Shown here in pieces: positions 41,130-51,980 of a stretch of DNA of 64,000 nt (position 1 is its first letter; every line of letters begins with the position of its first letter). A program made the position numbers and the translations under genes. The stretch is from Serratia marcescens (GTDB lineage: Bacteria > Pseudomonadota > Gammaproteobacteria > Enterobacterales > Enterobacteriaceae). The notes beneath the pieces are model-generated. The model saw nothing but the letters and a program-made list of their open reading frames with translations, did not search any database and was not told the DNA's origin. The stretch spans positions 62,001-126,000 of the forward strand of contig JADMXW010000004.1 of the NCBI GenBank assembly GCA_015548865.1. The letters run 5' to 3'.

Positions 41130-42698
41130 ATGGTGTTAAAGGTTCGCTATCGTCTCGGCATCGATGTGGGAGGAACGCATACCGATGCGGCAATCCTGGA
41201 TGAAAATCTACGCTGTGTGGTTACTGCGAAGTCTCCGACCAGTGAGGATGTGTATGGCGGTATCCTATCGGTCATTGAACAGGTGATGGCCCATTCGGGG
41301 GTGGCGCCAGAACATATTCGTTATGCGATGCTCGGCACCACCCAATGCACCAACGCTGTAGTATCGCGTCGCGGATTGAACCGCGTAGGCTTGCTGCGGC
41401 TTAGCTTGCCGAGCAGCGATGGTGTTCCTCCCTTGTGGGGATGGGACGCCGCATGGCAAACGATTGTAGGAGAGCACCTTTATCAGTTACACGGTGGCTA
41501 TGAAATTGATGGGCGAGAAATTCATCCTCTCATTCACGAAGAAGTGATTACTGCCTGTGAAAAAATGCGCGGACAGGTAGACTGCATCGCAATTTGTGGT
41601 GTGTTTGCGCCGTCCTGTGCGGCCCAGGAACATCAGGTCGCTCGGTGGGTCAGTGAGGCGCTGCCTGGGGTTGTGTTGTCGCTGTCACACCGTATAGGCA
41701 ACATTGGGTTGTTAGAACGAGAAAATGCCACTGTGCTTAATGCGGCACTGCATACCACCGCGGATCGTTTTGTGAATGGCTTCATTGATGCGTTAGGGCA
41801 CCATGGTATCTCGGCCAGACCTTACTTTGGCCAGAATGACGGAACCCTTCTGTCGATGGACGCCGCTAAACGCTATCCAATCCTGACCATGGCCTGTGGA
41901 CCAACCAACTCACTTCGCGGCGCATGTCACTTGTCAGGGCTGAAAGAGGCGCTAGTGATTGACGTGGGCGGTACGACGACAGATATCGGGGTTTTGACCA
42001 ATGGTTTTCCTCGGGAGTCCTCTCTCGCGGTGAATATCGGAGGCATACGTACGCATTTTCGAATGCCGGATATCCTCTCTATCGGGATTGGTGGCGGCAC
42101 GCTTGTGTGTGAAACCATCGAGGGCGGGATACTGATAGGGCCAGATAGTGTCGGTTATCGCTTGCTGCAGCAGGCAATGAGTTTCGGTGGCGATCGGTTA
42201 ACGTTGAGCGATGTACTGATCAACTGTAATCCCGGCCGTTGGCCGGGACCAAATCCCACGGCGCAACCCATATTGGATACAGCATTCTGTCAACGGGCCT
42301 ACCGTACTATGATTGCTACGGTAGAGGAGGCGATTGACCGGATGAAGACATCAGTGGCGTTAATGCCTGCTATCGTAGTAGGTGGAGGCAGTATTCTGCT
42401 ACCTGATAAGTTAAAAGGTGTAAGCCAGGTGATTAATCCTGCGAATTTTGATGCTGCTAACGCCATCGGTGTGGCTCTTGGACAGATTAGTGGACAAATC
42501 GATAAAGTGGTGATGATGGCTGGGCGCGATCGCGCTAGCGTACGTGATGCCTTGGAAAAAGAAGCGATTGCTTTGGCTGAGGAGGCGGGTGCAATACAAG
42601 GAAGCGTGGAGATTATCGAATTTCTTGAAGTGCCGATAGCCTATTTGCCAGGCAATGCAGTGCAGGTGAAAGTGAAGGCCGCAGGAAATCTGGAATAA
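41130..42698 (+). CDS. HyuA-like hydantoinase/oxoprolinase family protein
   Basis: A 522-residue member of the hydantoinase A/oxoprolinase family, whose characterised members open hydantoin or 5-oxoproline rings with ATP. The actin-like ATPase motifs are both present: phosphate-1 GIDVGGTHTDAAILD at residues 10-24 and phosphate-2 VIDVGGTTTDIGVL near 275. The ISIGIGGGT segment follows. In classical systems HyuA works with a HyuB subunit; no hyuB is next to this gene, which instead follows a DUF917 protein. AAGGTGA precedes ATG 41130. Last gene of the operon. Confidence 0.83.
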   Translation: MVLKVRYRLGIDVGGTHTDAAILDENLRCVVTAKSPTSEDVYGGILSVIEQVMAHSGVAPEHIRYAMLGTTQCTNAVVSRRGLNRVGLLRLSLPSSDGVPPLWGWDAAWQTIVGEHLYQLHGGYEIDGREIHPLIHEEVITACEKMRGQVDCIAICGVFAPSCAAQEHQVARWVSEALPGVVLSLSHRIGNIGLLERENATVLNAALHTTADRFVNGFIDALGHHGISARPYFGQNDGTLLSMDAAKRYPILTMACGPTNSLRGACHLSGLKEALVIDVGGTTTDIGVLTNGFPRESSLAVNIGGIRTHFRMPDILSIGIGGGTLVCETIEGGILIGPDSVGYRLLQQAMSFGGDRLTLSDVLINCNPGRWPGPNPTAQPILDTAFCQRAYRTMIATVEEAIDRMKTSVALMPAIVVGGGSILLPDKLKGVSQVINPANFDAANAIGVALGQISGQIDKVVMMAGRDRASVRDALEKEAIALAEEAGAIQGSVEIIEFLEVPIAYLPGNAVQVKVKAAGNLE

Positions 42699-42719
42699 CG
42701 CTCAAGGCACAAAGTAAAC

Positions 42720-42746
42720 GCTCCCGTACTGTGATTGCACGGGAGC
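42720..42746. terminator. Hairpin between the HyuA-like gene and pflA
   Basis: GCTCCCGT (42720-42727) pairs with ACGGGAGC (42739-42746). It lies in the 56-bp convergent gap and can fold on either strand; T-richness is better on the minus (pflA) side (GTTTACTTTG). Terminator role is likely but not textbook. Confidence 0.6.
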
Positions 42747-42754
42747 ACATAACA

Positions 42755-43495
42755 TCAATAGATAACTTTGTGCCCATAGCTTTGCAGTATGGACTGCACG
42801 CGATTCATGGTATCAGCTTTCGGTGGTTTTACGCCATCTAGCTTATATTCTTCCCCCATGGCGATCCATTTATGCTTGCCCAGTTCATGGTAGGGCAGCA
42901 ATTCTATTTTTTCGATGTTGGTCATGTCTTTGGTGAAACTCCCCAACAGGTGCGCAGAGGCATCATCGTCTGACCAACCGGGTACTACCACGTAGCGAAT
43001 CCAGGTGCGTTGGTTACGCTTGGCTAAGTAGCGTGCAAACTCCAGTGTACGATGGTTAGAAACGCCCACCAGATTTTGATGGATATCGTCGTCCATTTGT
43101 TTCAAATCCAGCATCACCAGATCGGTAACATCTAACAGTTCGTCAATCACCGGATCGTAACGACGCACAAAACCATTGGTGTCGAGGCATGTATTGATTC
43201 CCTCGGCCTGGCAAGCTCGGAACCAGTCACGTACAAATTCGGCCTGAAGGATAGCCTCACCGCCAGATGCCGTAACACCTCCACCAGAGGCATTCATAAA
43301 GTGACGATAGGTCACTACCTCTTTCATCAGTTCTTCGACAGTGATCTCTTTGCCGCCGTGCGTATCCCAGGTATCGCGGTTATGGCAATACAGACAACGC
43401 ATCAGGCATCCCTGAAAGAAAACAATGAAGCGGATGCCGGGACCATCGACAGTTCCGCAGGATTCAAATGAGTGAATGCGACCGATTACTGACAT
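42755..43495 (-). CDS. pflA: Pyruvate formate-lyase-activating enzyme PflA
   Basis: Radical-SAM enzyme that installs the glycyl radical on PflB. 246 residues, as in E. coli. The 4Fe-4S ligands are C30-x3-C34-x2-C37 ([11 protein letters not shown]). The ASGGEA motif (TASGGEAIL) binds SAM, and [11 protein letters not shown] is family-typical. It lies 263 bp downstream of pflB on the same strand beyond a terminator, so it probably has its own promoter as well. Confidence 0.97.
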   Translation of the reverse strand: MSVIGRIHSFESCGTVDGPGIRFIVFFQGCLMRCLYCHNRDTWDTHGGKEITVEELMKEVVTYRHFMNASGGGVTASGGEAILQAEFVRDWFRACQAEGINTCLDTNGFVRRYDPVIDELLDVTDLVMLDLKQMDDDIHQNLVGVSNHRTLEFARYLAKRNQRTWIRYVVVPGWSDDDASAHLLGSFTKDMTNIEKIELLPYHELGKHKWIAMGEEYKLDGVKPPKADTMNRVQSILQSYGHKVIY

Positions 43496-43700
43496 TGCAA
43501 GTGGTTCTCCAAATGAGGCCGATCAATAGCAGCCTGTGTTAACACGAACGGGGAAACGCAACGGTATGTCATCATCGCTATGTAGGACGAGTAATAAACG
43601 AATGGCATACCGTATCGCCAATATCGTGTTGAATCTGTTTTGCCAGCCCGCCACGGAGAACGGAGCCGGCTGGCAAAACAGGTTATGAGGACCGAGTGAG

Positions 43701-43729
43701 AAAAAGGCCCCACCAGTGTGGAGCCTTTA
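43701..43729 (-). terminator. pflB terminator
   Basis: On the minus strand AAAGGCTCCAC/GTGGGGCCTTT with a short CTG loop is followed by TTTC. It lies 30 bp after pflB. Confidence 0.85.
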
Positions 43730-43758
43730 TTTTACGACTTTTCAAACCGTCAGGGAAA

Positions 43759-46041
43759 TTACATTGACTGAGTGAAAGTACGGGTAATAACGTCTTGCTG
43801 CTGTTCTTTGGTCAGCGAGTTGAAACGCACTGCATAACCAGAAACACGGATGGTCAACTGCGGATATTTTTCCGGGTGTTCCATCGCATCTAACAGCATT
43901 TCACGGTTCATCACGTTCACGTTCAGGTGTTGACCGCCTTCGATGCTGGATTCGTGGTGGAAGTAACCATCCATCAAACCTGCCAGGTTGGTCTTACGCA
44001 CATCATCATCTTTACCCAATGCATTAGGTACGATGGAGAAGGTGTAAGAAATACCGTCTTTCGCGTAAGCGAACGGCAGTTTAGCAACAGAAGTCAGAGA
44101 GGCAACAGCACCTTTCTGGTCACGACCGTGCATCGGGTTAGCACCCGGTCCGAACGGTGCACCAGCGCGACGGCCATCAGGGGTGTTACCCGTTTTCTTA
44201 CCGTATACCACGTTAGAGGTGATGGTCAGAACAGACTGCGTCGGAGTAGCGCCACGGTAAGTAGTCAGTTTCTGAATCTTCTTCATGAAACGTTCTACCA
44301 GGTCACATGCCAGGTCATCAACACGCGGGTCGTTATTACCGAACTGCGGGTATTCACCTTCGATGTCGAAGTCAACAGCCAAACCGTCTTCGTCACGAAT
44401 AGGTTTAACTTTTGCATACTTGATGGCAGACAGGGAGTCAGCAGCAACGGACAGACCCGCGATACCACATGCCATGGTACGGAACACGTCACGATCGTGC
44501 AGCGCCATCAGTGAAGCTTCGTAGCTGTACTTGTCGTGCATGTAGTGGATGATGTTCAATGCAGTGACATACTGCTTGGCCAGCCAATCCATGAAGTGAT
44601 CCATACGGTCCATGACGGTGTCAAAATCCAGCACATCGCCTTTGATTGGTTCAGATTTCGGACCAACCTGCATCTTCAATTTTTCGTCTACGCCGCCGTT
44701 GATTGCATACAGCATGGTTTTTGCCAGGTTGGCACGCGCACCGAAGAACTGCATTTGCTTACCAACAACCATCGGGCTTACACAACAAGCGATAGCATAG
44801 TCATCGCTGTTGAAGTCCGGACGCATCAGATCGTCATTCTCGTATTGCAGAGAAGAGGTATCGATGGAGACTTTCGCAGCAAATTTCTTGAAGTTCAGCG
44901 GCAGTTTTTCAGACCACAGGATCGTGATGTTCGGTTCCGGAGACGGCCCCATGGTGTACAGGGTGTTCAGGAAACGGAAGCTGTTTTTGGTTACCAGCGT
45001 ACGACCATCCAGGCCCATACCAGCCAAGGATTCTGTTGCCCAGATCGGATCACCGGAGAACAGTTCATCGTATTCAGGAGTACGCAGGAAGCGCACCATA
45101 CGCAGCTTCATTACCAGGTGGTCGATCAATTCCTGAGCGTCTTGCTCAGTGATTTTACCAGCTTTCAGATCGCGTTCGATGAAAACATCCAGGAAGGTGG
45201 ATACGCGGCCGAAGGACATGGCAGCACCGTTCTGAGATTTCACCGCAGCCAGGTAACCGAAGTAGGTCCATTGAACGGCTTCTTTCGCGTTGGTAGCCGG
45301 ACCAGAAATATCGCAACCGTATTTGGCAGCCATTTCTTTGATCTGAGCCAGCGCGTGGTGCTGGTCGGCAATTTCTTCACGCAGGCGGATAGTCGCTTCC
45401 AGATCTTCGCCGTTTTCCAGTTTGGATTGCAGAGAAGTGAACTGAGCGAATTTATCCTTCATCAGGTAGTCAATACCGTACAGCGCAACGCGACGGTAGT
45501 CACCAATGATACGACCACGGCCATAAGCATCTGGCAGACCAGTCAGCACGCCAGATTTACGGCAGCGCAGGATATCCGGTGTGTAAACGTCGAATACGCC
45601 CTGGTTGTGGGTTTTACGGTATTCGGTAAAGATTTTTTTCAGTTGCGGGTCCAGTTCACGGCCATAAACTTTACAGGAACCCTCAACCATTTTGATACCG
45701 CCAAACGGAATCAGCGCACGTTTCAACGGTGCATCCGTTTGCAGGCCAACGATCTTCTCCAGGCTCTGGTCGATATAACCGGCGTCATGAGAGGTGATGG
45801 TCGCTGCAATGTTGGTATCGAAGTCAACCGGCGCGTGAGTGCGGTTTTCTTGTTTGATACCTTCCATAACAGCATCCCACAGCTTGGTGGTTGCCGGAGT
45901 AGCGCCAGCCAGGAAGGACTCATCACCTTCATACGGTGTGTAGTTCTTCTGAATGAAGTCACGTACGTTGACGCCATTCTGCCATTCACCCGCGCTGAAA
46001 CCTTCCCACGCGTTAGCCAATTTTTCATTCAGTTCGGTCAT
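43759..46041 (-). CDS. pflB: Pyruvate formate-lyase PflB
   Basis: Glycyl-radical enzyme converting pyruvate and CoA to acetyl-CoA and formate in anaerobic growth. 760 residues, equal to E. coli. The catalytic pair is Cys419-Cys420 (IACCVSP, counting Met1), and the glycyl radical site lies in RVSGYAVRF near the C-terminus. Codon use is strongly biased, as in highly expressed genes, which produces long spurious frames on the opposite strand. It follows focA by 54 bp and is co-transcribed with it from FNR/ArcA-type promoters in E. coli. Confidence 0.99.
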   Translation of the reverse strand: MTELNEKLANAWEGFSAGEWQNGVNVRDFIQKNYTPYEGDESFLAGATPATTKLWDAVMEGIKQENRTHAPVDFDTNIAATITSHDAGYIDQSLEKIVGLQTDAPLKRALIPFGGIKMVEGSCKVYGRELDPQLKKIFTEYRKTHNQGVFDVYTPDILRCRKSGVLTGLPDAYGRGRIIGDYRRVALYGIDYLMKDKFAQFTSLQSKLENGEDLEATIRLREEIADQHHALAQIKEMAAKYGCDISGPATNAKEAVQWTYFGYLAAVKSQNGAAMSFGRVSTFLDVFIERDLKAGKITEQDAQELIDHLVMKLRMVRFLRTPEYDELFSGDPIWATESLAGMGLDGRTLVTKNSFRFLNTLYTMGPSPEPNITILWSEKLPLNFKKFAAKVSIDTSSLQYENDDLMRPDFNSDDYAIACCVSPMVVGKQMQFFGARANLAKTMLYAINGGVDEKLKMQVGPKSEPIKGDVLDFDTVMDRMDHFMDWLAKQYVTALNIIHYMHDKYSYEASLMALHDRDVFRTMACGIAGLSVAADSLSAIKYAKVKPIRDEDGLAVDFDIEGEYPQFGNNDPRVDDLACDLVERFMKKIQKLTTYRGATPTQSVLTITSNVVYGKKTGNTPDGRRAGAPFGPGANPMHGRDQKGAVASLTSVAKLPFAYAKDGISYTFSIVPNALGKDDDVRKTNLAGLMDGYFHHESSIEGGQHLNVNVMNREMLLDAMEHPEKYPQLTIRVSGYAVRFNSLTKEQQQDVITRTFTQSM

Positions 46042-46095
46042 ATTACACCTACCTTTGGTTTGGAATTCATAACCCGATTTGCAGTCGGCGACAGA

Positions 46096-46953
46096 TTAGT
46101 GTTTGTCGCCACCGCGCAAATAAATTACCCAATATGTTAACCCTACCAGAAAACCGCCGCCGACGATGTTGCCAAGCGTGACAGGAATCAGGTTGTCGAC
46201 CACAAAGTTGTGGAGGGTAAGGTGCTCAAATTGGGACGGCGCTTTGCCAATAGCTTCCCAAAATTCAGGCGCCGCGAAATTCTTGATGACAATCCCCATG
46301 GGGATCATAAACATATTAGCAATACTGTGCTCGAAGCCACTGGCAACGAACATGCCGACAGGCAGGATCATCGCAAACATTTTATCTGTCAGCGTACGAC
46401 CAGAATAGCTCATCCATACGGCCAGACAGACCATCAGATTCGCCAGTACCCCGAGGCAAAAAGCTTCGACAAACGTGTGCTCCACTTTGTGTTCAGCTGT
46501 TTGCAGTACGTTCAAACCCCATGCGCCATTGGCGACCATGTGCTCACCGGCAAACCAGATCAGCGCAACAAAAAAAAGTGCGCCAAACAGGTTGCCTATG
46601 TAGACGTTGCACCAATTACATGCCAGCTGTTTCCAAGTGATACGGCCGCTCGCTTTAGCAATCACCGTTAATACCGTTGAGGTAAACAGATCAGCGCCGC
46701 AAACGACAACCAGCATCAGACCGAGAGAGAAGCAAATCCCACCAATCAGTTTAGCCATACCGTAAGGCATGGACGCGGAACCCGTTGTAGCTGTGATATA
46801 AAAAACAAAGGCGATCGAAATAAATACACCAGCAGTAATCGCCAAAAAAAACGTGGTCAGGGGTTGTTTCGTAGCTTTATAGACACCAGCATCTTCAGCG
46901 ACCTTCGCCATGGCTGCCGGTAGTAAAAGTGTAAAGGGGTTGTCAGCTTTCAC
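46096..46953 (-). CDS. focA: Formate channel FocA
   Basis: Pentameric formate/nitrite-family channel that exports and re-imports formate made by PflB. From GTG 46953 it has 285 residues, exactly the E. coli length, reading VKADNPFTLLLPAAMAKVAE; GGAG lies about 7 nt upstream. A TTG at 46968 would add five residues but overlaps this ribosome-binding site. Six helices are evident, with the conserved loops SGFEHSIANMFMIPMGI and NLIPVTLGNIVGGG that shape the pore. First gene of focA-pflB. Confidence 0.95.
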   Translation of the reverse strand: MKADNPFTLLLPAAMAKVAEDAGVYKATKQPLTTFFLAITAGVFISIAFVFYITATTGSASMPYGMAKLIGGICFSLGLMLVVVCGADLFTSTVLTVIAKASGRITWKQLACNWCNVYIGNLFGALFFVALIWFAGEHMVANGAWGLNVLQTAEHKVEHTFVEAFCLGVLANLMVCLAVWMSYSGRTLTDKMFAMILPVGMFVASGFEHSIANMFMIPMGIVIKNFAAPEFWEAIGKAPSQFEHLTLHNFVVDNLIPVTLGNIVGGGFLVGLTYWVIYLRGGDKH

Positions 46954-47013
46954 ACTAACGTTCTCCAAGATTTATCCGCGAGGGAATACTAACAAAGCAG
47001 TATAAAGCAAAAT

Positions 47014-47027
47014 TTGACTTGGATCAT
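47014..47027. promoter_or_regulatory. Putative FNR site and focA promoter
   Basis: TTGAC-TTGG-ATCAT matches the FNR consensus at 8 of 10 defined positions. A minus-strand TAGTAT (46992-46987) would place the transcription start near 46980 and the FNR centre at about -41, the class II activation position. The rest of the 470-bp focA/ycaO gap is AT-rich with no gene; upstream pfl promoters probably lie there. Confidence 0.55.
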
Positions 47028-47383
47028 ATCGTGAAAATTTAGTGGGGTTAACCCCCCTAGTAAAGTGCACTAAAAATGAATTAACATGTTGATATATATA
47101 ATAAAAAAATATTTTAAAAATTATAAAAAGAGTTGAATGCAGGGGGTGAAATACGGTAGAAAAGAGTTAAATGAAATGCGTTTTTGTATCATTTCAGTGT
47201 TCTTGGTTGCTGCAAATTAATTAAAAATTCACCGTTTCATAACAATAAGTGCATTATTCTTCATTTTTAGCGAAATGCCGAATTATTCGAATTGCTCAGA
47301 CATAAGATAATGCGATGACGAAATTCTCCGCATTACTGAAAAATGATCGAAAAAAGTATTTACGTCAGTGCTCTGAGGGGTAA

Positions 47384-47410
47384 ATTTTCCCCGGCATACC
47401 CGGGGAAAAT
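47384..47410 (-). terminator. ycaO terminator
   Basis: A perfect 11-bp stem ATTTTCCCCGG/CCGGGGAAAAT with loop CATAC, 15 bp after the ycaO stop, with T residues following on the minus strand. Confidence 0.85.
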
Positions 47411-47424
47411 GGCAATACTGCAAT

Positions 47425-49182
47425 TTAGCCCCAGAAGCGACGTTTCGCCGCTTGCAGTTTCTCGTAAGCGGCAAGAAGAGACTGGTGCGCTGGTAACGTG
47501 GAGAATGTGTCATCGACATCAAACAGCCCGTAGAAACAGTGCTCCCCGGCAATCGCGGCACTGGCCGCCTCGACAGTGTCGCTGCCGTACATTTTTACAA
47601 ACGCATCGTAATACTGGGATGGTTCACGCTCTTCATCCAACGCCAGCGTTAACAACGTTTGCAAACAGCGGTAGTAGTTGCTGCGCGATGGGCTGAAGAC
47701 GGAACTGTTAAAGTCCTGTGTCCATTCAGCCCAGATTAATGCCTGCTCCAGGTCGCCACCTGCCAATGCCAGCATGGCTTTTAATTCGCCAATGCGCAGT
47801 GTAAGCCAGCCGTTATCCTTACCGGTTGCCAATCCCAGCAATTCGCGCACACGCGTGAAGTCATCAAAACCTTCATCATCTAACTGGGTGATCAGATCAA
47901 GATACGCCTGCTTCTCCCACTGACTGCCGGGTAGGGAAAGGATGGTCGCGCGTAAATGAACCCCCATATTGTTGTTTGCCAACAGCAAATCGTCTGCCGG
48001 ATAAATGTCGGACATCCCAGGTACGATAATGCGGCAAGCATAGACAGACAGGTGCTCGTAATCGGCGATATACACCTCTTTGTTCTCTTTGTGAAAAATA
48101 GCCATCAGGGTAGCAAATTCCTGCTCGGTGCTGCCTTTAAAGCTCCAGTCGACAAAGGGATAATCCGCGTCTGTTTTAAACAAATCCCAGGAGATCAAAC
48201 CGCTGGAGTCGATAAAGTGTGTTTCCAGGTTTGCATGATCGGCAACATCGTCATTGTCGAAACTCGGTGGCGTAAAGACATCAAGGTCTTTCAACCCACG
48301 TCCTTGCAGCAGTTCAGTCACGGTACGCTCCAGTGCCACGCCGAAGTCAGGGTGGGCGCCGAAAGAAGCAAAACAGGTGCCATTGCTGGGATTAAACAGC
48401 ACTACACAGATGACCGGATAGTTGCCGCCCAGCGATGCATCATAGGCGAGGATCGGGAATCCTTCTTTCTCTAGTGTGGCGATAGCTTCAACCACGCCGG
48501 GGTAGCGTTGTAAAACGCTATCCGGAATTGTTGGCAAGCTTATCGCTTCAGCAATAATTCGATTTTTGATATGGCGTTCGAATACCTCAGACAACCCCTG
48601 CACACGTGCTTCATTGGCCGTGTTGCCTGCAGACATCCCGTTCGAGACATAAAGGTTACCGATAATGTTCATCGGAATATAGACAGTAGTGTCGTCGGAT
48701 TGTCGAGTAAACGGCAGGGCGCAGATGCCCCGTTCCGCATTGCCTGATTGCAGGTCTACCAGTGCGCTAGCGCTCAATTCGTTTTCAGGATCGTAAAATG
48801 CGCGCAGGTGAGCATCGAGAATCCCTTGTGGCAAACTGTCATCGTCCGGCAACGGGAACCACTTCTCATTAGGGTAGTGTACAAAATCGCCATGAGCGAT
48901 TGACTTGCCCAGATAGAAGTCGGCAAAGAAGTAGTTGGTGGAAAGACGCTCAAAATATTCGCCTAAAGCTGAGGCCAGGGCAGCTTTCTTGCTTGCGCCT
49001 TTGCCGTTGGTAAAACACAGCGGGCAATCTTTGTCGCGAATATGTACAGACCAGACGTTAGGCACCGGATTTAGCCAAGAGGCTTCTTCGATGTTGAACC
49101 CCAGGTCACGGAGTTGCTGTTGAAAACGGGCGATGGAGTCTTCCAGGGCGGCGTCTTTGCCTGGGATGAACGTTTGGCTCAT
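47425..49182 (-). CDS. ycaO: YcaO protein (RimO-associated, ribosomal S12 methylthiolation)
   Basis: Founding member of the YcaO superfamily, ATP-dependent cyclodehydratase-type fold; E. coli YcaO assists RimO in beta-methylthiolation of ribosomal protein S12. 585 residues from ATG 49182. The ATP-binding region shows KGASKKAALASALGEYFERL and EARVQGLSEVFERHIKNR. A C-terminal helical domain follows about residue 410, as in the non-azoline YcaO group; no azoline cluster genes are nearby. An in-frame GTG three codons upstream is possible. Confidence 0.95.
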   Translation of the reverse strand: MSQTFIPGKDAALEDSIARFQQQLRDLGFNIEEASWLNPVPNVWSVHIRDKDCPLCFTNGKGASKKAALASALGEYFERLSTNYFFADFYLGKSIAHGDFVHYPNEKWFPLPDDDSLPQGILDAHLRAFYDPENELSASALVDLQSGNAERGICALPFTRQSDDTTVYIPMNIIGNLYVSNGMSAGNTANEARVQGLSEVFERHIKNRIIAEAISLPTIPDSVLQRYPGVVEAIATLEKEGFPILAYDASLGGNYPVICVVLFNPSNGTCFASFGAHPDFGVALERTVTELLQGRGLKDLDVFTPPSFDNDDVADHANLETHFIDSSGLISWDLFKTDADYPFVDWSFKGSTEQEFATLMAIFHKENKEVYIADYEHLSVYACRIIVPGMSDIYPADDLLLANNNMGVHLRATILSLPGSQWEKQAYLDLITQLDDEGFDDFTRVRELLGLATGKDNGWLTLRIGELKAMLALAGGDLEQALIWAEWTQDFNSSVFSPSRSNYYRCLQTLLTLALDEEREPSQYYDAFVKMYGSDTVEAASAAIAGEHCFYGLFDVDDTFSTLPAHQSLLAAYEKLQAAKRRFWG

Positions 49183-49451
49183 AATTGTCACTTTTGTCTT
49201 TTATGGGACGTGCATCATACGGACTTTTCGCTGACAACTCCACGCTGTCACCGTGCGGGTTTTATACGGGAAAGCGTAATAAGGATTGCAGCGGGAAGGA
49301 GCCAGTGATAAAAACAAATGATAACGGTTGCTGCAAAAAACGATGATGGCTATGGCAAAAAGCCAGTTCAGTTGTTGCAATAAATCATAATGATCGCTGT
49401 AAAACAGACAAAACGTTAAAAATAGTCGTACTAAATACGTGGTGAGGGGAA

Positions 49452-50537
49452 ATGACACAAGTTTTCAATTTTAGCGCCGGTCCAGCCATGCTGCCGGTTG
49501 AAGTGTTGCGTCGTGCAGAGCAAGAGTTGTGTAACTGGCGTGGACTGGGGACTTCCGTAATGGAGATCAGTCACCGCAGTAAAGAATTTATGCAGGTGGC
49601 GGCGGAAGCCGAACAGGATCTGCGCGATCTGTTAAAGATCCCCTCCAATTACAAAGTGCTGTTTTGCCAAGGTGGTGCACGCGCGCAGTTTGCTGCCGTG
49701 CCGCTGAACCTATTGGGTGACAGCACTAAAGCTGACTATATCGACGGCGGTTATTGGGCGCACAGTGCGATTAACGAAGCAGAAAAATACTGCAAACCAA
49801 ACGTTATCGACGTGAAAACACGTATTGACGGCCTACGCGCTGCCAAACCGATGCGTGAATGGGCGCTTTCTGACGATGCCGCATTTGTGCATTATTGCCC
49901 TAACGAAACCATTGATGGACTGGCAATCGAAGAGATGCCGGATTTTGGCGACAAAATTGTGGTCGCTGATTTCTCCTCCAGCATCCTATCTTGCCCGATC
50001 GATGTCAGTCGTTTCGGCGTCATTTATGCCGGCGCACAGAAAAACATTGGACCTGCGGGCCTAACGCTGGTGATTGTGCGTGATGACCTGCTGGGTAAAT
50101 CCCGCAGCGTGCTGCCTTCCGTACTGGATTACAAAATCCTGGCGGACAACGACTCCATGTACAACACACCGCCGACCTTTGCTTGGTATCTTTCTGGCAT
50201 GGTGTTTAAGTGGTTGAAAGAGCACGGCGGCTTGGTTGAAATGGAAAAACGTAATCGGGAAAAAGCGGATCATCTTTATAACGCTATCGACAGCAGCGAT
50301 TTTTACCGTAACGACGTACTGGCAGCCAATCGTTCACGCATGAACGTGCCATTCCTGTTGGGTGACGATGCGCTGGATAAATTGTTCTTAGAAGAGTCAA
50401 AGGCCGCAGGGTTACATGCACTTAAAGGCCACCGCGTTGTAGGGGGGATGCGTGCGTCTCTGTACAATGCCATGCCGCTGGAGGGGGTACAGGCACTGAC
50501 GGCCTTTATGGCTGATTTTGAACGCCGCCACGGTTAA
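49452..50537 (+). CDS. serC: Phosphoserine aminotransferase SerC
   Basis: PLP enzyme of serine and pyridoxine biosynthesis (3-phosphohydroxypyruvate and 4-phosphohydroxythreonine). 361 residues. The PLP lysine is Lys197 in [13 protein letters not shown]-terminal [14 protein letters not shown] and C-terminal [16 protein letters not shown] are family hallmarks. AGGGGAAA precedes ATG 49452. It forms an operon with aroA, as in E. coli. Confidence 0.98.
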   Translation: MTQVFNFSAGPAMLPVEVLRRAEQELCNWRGLGTSVMEISHRSKEFMQVAAEAEQDLRDLLKIPSNYKVLFCQGGARAQFAAVPLNLLGDSTKADYIDGGYWAHSAINEAEKYCKPNVIDVKTRIDGLRAAKPMREWALSDDAAFVHYCPNETIDGLAIEEMPDFGDKIVVADFSSSILSCPIDVSRFGVIYAGAQKNIGPAGLTLVIVRDDLLGKSRSVLPSVLDYKILADNDSMYNTPPTFAWYLSGMVFKWLKEHGGLVEMEKRNREKADHLYNAIDSSDFYRNDVLAANRSRMNVPFLLGDDALDKLFLEESKAAGLHALKGHRVVGGMRASLYNAMPLEGVQALTAFMADFERRHG

Positions 50538-50599
50538 TACAGAGGCGCTAGACGTCGCGGTTTGGTTGCGGCGTTGAAGGTTACACTGTTGGTTTTATC

Positions 50600-50660
50600 G
50601 TTACCGCGGTAGCTAAAGCGGTAACCTGTTCCCAGTAAACCCCGGTTTGCACCGGGGTTT
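50600..50660 (+). promoter_or_regulatory. Two consecutive hairpins between serC and aroA
   Basis: Stem 1 is GTTACCGC (50600-50607) with GCGGTAAC (50618-50625). Stem 2 is AAACCCCGG (50637-50645) with CCGGGGTTT (50652-50660) followed by CTTCTG. Stem 2 is GC-rich and terminator-like without a full T run; together they could attenuate read-through into aroA or protect the serC message. Confidence 0.55.
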
Positions 50661-50690
50661 CTTCTGTTGATGACCGGAGTTAAGTGTTAC

Positions 50691-51980
50691 ATGCAGGAAT
50701 CCCTTACCCTACAGCCTATTTCCTTGATTGATGGTGTGATTAACCTTCCCGGTTCGAAAAGTGTCTCTAACCGTGCTTTATTGCTGGCCGCATTGGCAAC
50801 GGGTACGACGCGCTTGAAAAACCTGCTTGATAGTGATGACGTTCGCCACATGCTGGACGCGTTAAAAGCGCTGGGTGTGCAATACCAGCTCTCAACCAGT
50901 CGCACCGAGTGCGATGTTACCGGCATTGGGGGCGCGTTTACCGCGTCGCAACCGTTAGAACTGTTTCTCGGTAATGCCGGCACTGCAATGCGCCCGCTGG
51001 CTGCCGCGTTATGCTTGACGCAGGGCAATATCGTCTTGACCGGCGAACCGCGCATGAAAGAGCGTCCTATCGGCCATCTGGTTGATGCGCTGCGCCAAGG
51101 CGGTGCTACCATCGACTACCTTGAGCAGACCAACTATCCGCCATTACGCCTGCACGGCGGTTTTCAGGGCGGAGAGATCGCCGTAGATGGCAGCGTCTCC
51201 AGCCAGTTCCTGACCGCGTTGCTGATGACAGCGCCGTTGGCGAGCAAAGACACCCGCATCAATATCAAAGGCGATCTGGTATCCAAGCCTTATATCGATA
51301 TCACGCTGCGCATGATGAAAGATTTCGGCGTGGACGTGCGCAACGAGAATTATCAGCACTTCAGTGTGAAAGGTAACCAGCAATACCGTGCTCCAGGGGA
51401 CTATCTGGTGGAAGGAGACGCGTCTTCCGCTTCCTACTTCCTCGCTGCTGCTGCGATCAAAGGTGGGACGGTCCGTGTCACCGGCGTCGGGCGCAACAGC
51501 GTGCAGGGTGATATTCGCTTCGCCGATGTGCTGGAAAGAATGGGCGCTATTATCCGCTGGGGTGATGACTATATCGAGTGTCAGCGCGGTGAGTTACATG
51601 CCATTGATATGGATATGAATCACATTCCTGATGCGGCCATGACCATTGCCACCGCGGCCCTGTTTGCCAAGGGCGGAACTACGACGCTACGCAATATCTA
51701 CAACTGGCGTGTGAAAGAGACTGACCGTCTTGCTGCAATGGCGACAGAGCTGCGCAAAGTCGGTGCGACGGTGGAAGAGGGTAATGACTATATTCGCATT
51801 ACGCCTGCTCCCCAGTTACGTTTTGCCGAGATAGGCACCTATAACGATCACCGCATGGCGATGTGTTTCTCTTTGGTGGCGTTATCCGATACGCCAGTGA
51901 CCATTCTCGATCCCAAGTGTACGGCAAAAACCTTTCCAGACTATTTCCAACAGTTGGCGCGTTTAAGTCATAACCAATAA
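50691..51980 (+). CDS. aroA: 3-phosphoshikimate 1-carboxyvinyltransferase (EPSP synthase)
   Basis: Sixth enzyme of the shikimate pathway. 429 residues from ATG 50691, with GGAG 11 nt upstream; an in-frame start at 50667 is less conserved. Substrate-binding motifs: [18 protein letters not shown] near residue 20, [17 protein letters not shown] near 95 and the catalytic segment [13 protein letters not shown] near the C-terminus. Residues around [10 protein letters not shown] are of the ordinary glyphosate-sensitive class I type. Confidence 0.98.
   Translation: MQESLTLQPISLIDGVINLPGSKSVSNRALLLAALATGTTRLKNLLDSDDVRHMLDALKALGVQYQLSTSRTECDVTGIGGAFTASQPLELFLGNAGTAMRPLAAALCLTQGNIVLTGEPRMKERPIGHLVDALRQGGATIDYLEQTNYPPLRLHGGFQGGEIAVDGSVSSQFLTALLMTAPLASKDTRINIKGDLVSKPYIDITLRMMKDFGVDVRNENYQHFSVKGNQQYRAPGDYLVEGDASSASYFLAAAAIKGGTVRVTGVGRNSVQGDIRFADVLERMGAIIRWGDDYIECQRGELHAIDMDMNHIPDAAMTIATAALFAKGGTTTLRNIYNWRVKETDRLAAMATELRKVGATVEEGNDYIRITPAPQLRFAEIGTYNDHRMAMCFSLVALSDTPVTILDPKCTAKTFPDYFQQLARLSHNQ

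Noticed and set aside
44536-46140. 534-codon open frame on the plus strand
   Set aside because: It is exactly antisense to pflB, whose extreme codon bias removes stops on the other strand; the translated sequence has no recognisable domain.
47041-47130. AT-rich run with TATATATAATAA considered as an origin-like or phage attachment site
   Set aside because: No repeats, DnaA boxes or tRNA; it is better explained as the upstream part of the focA-pfl control region.
47425-49182. ycaO as a thiazole/oxazole-peptide biosynthesis gene
   Set aside because: It is collinear with E. coli ycaO and no precursor peptide, dehydrogenase or E1-like partner lies nearby.
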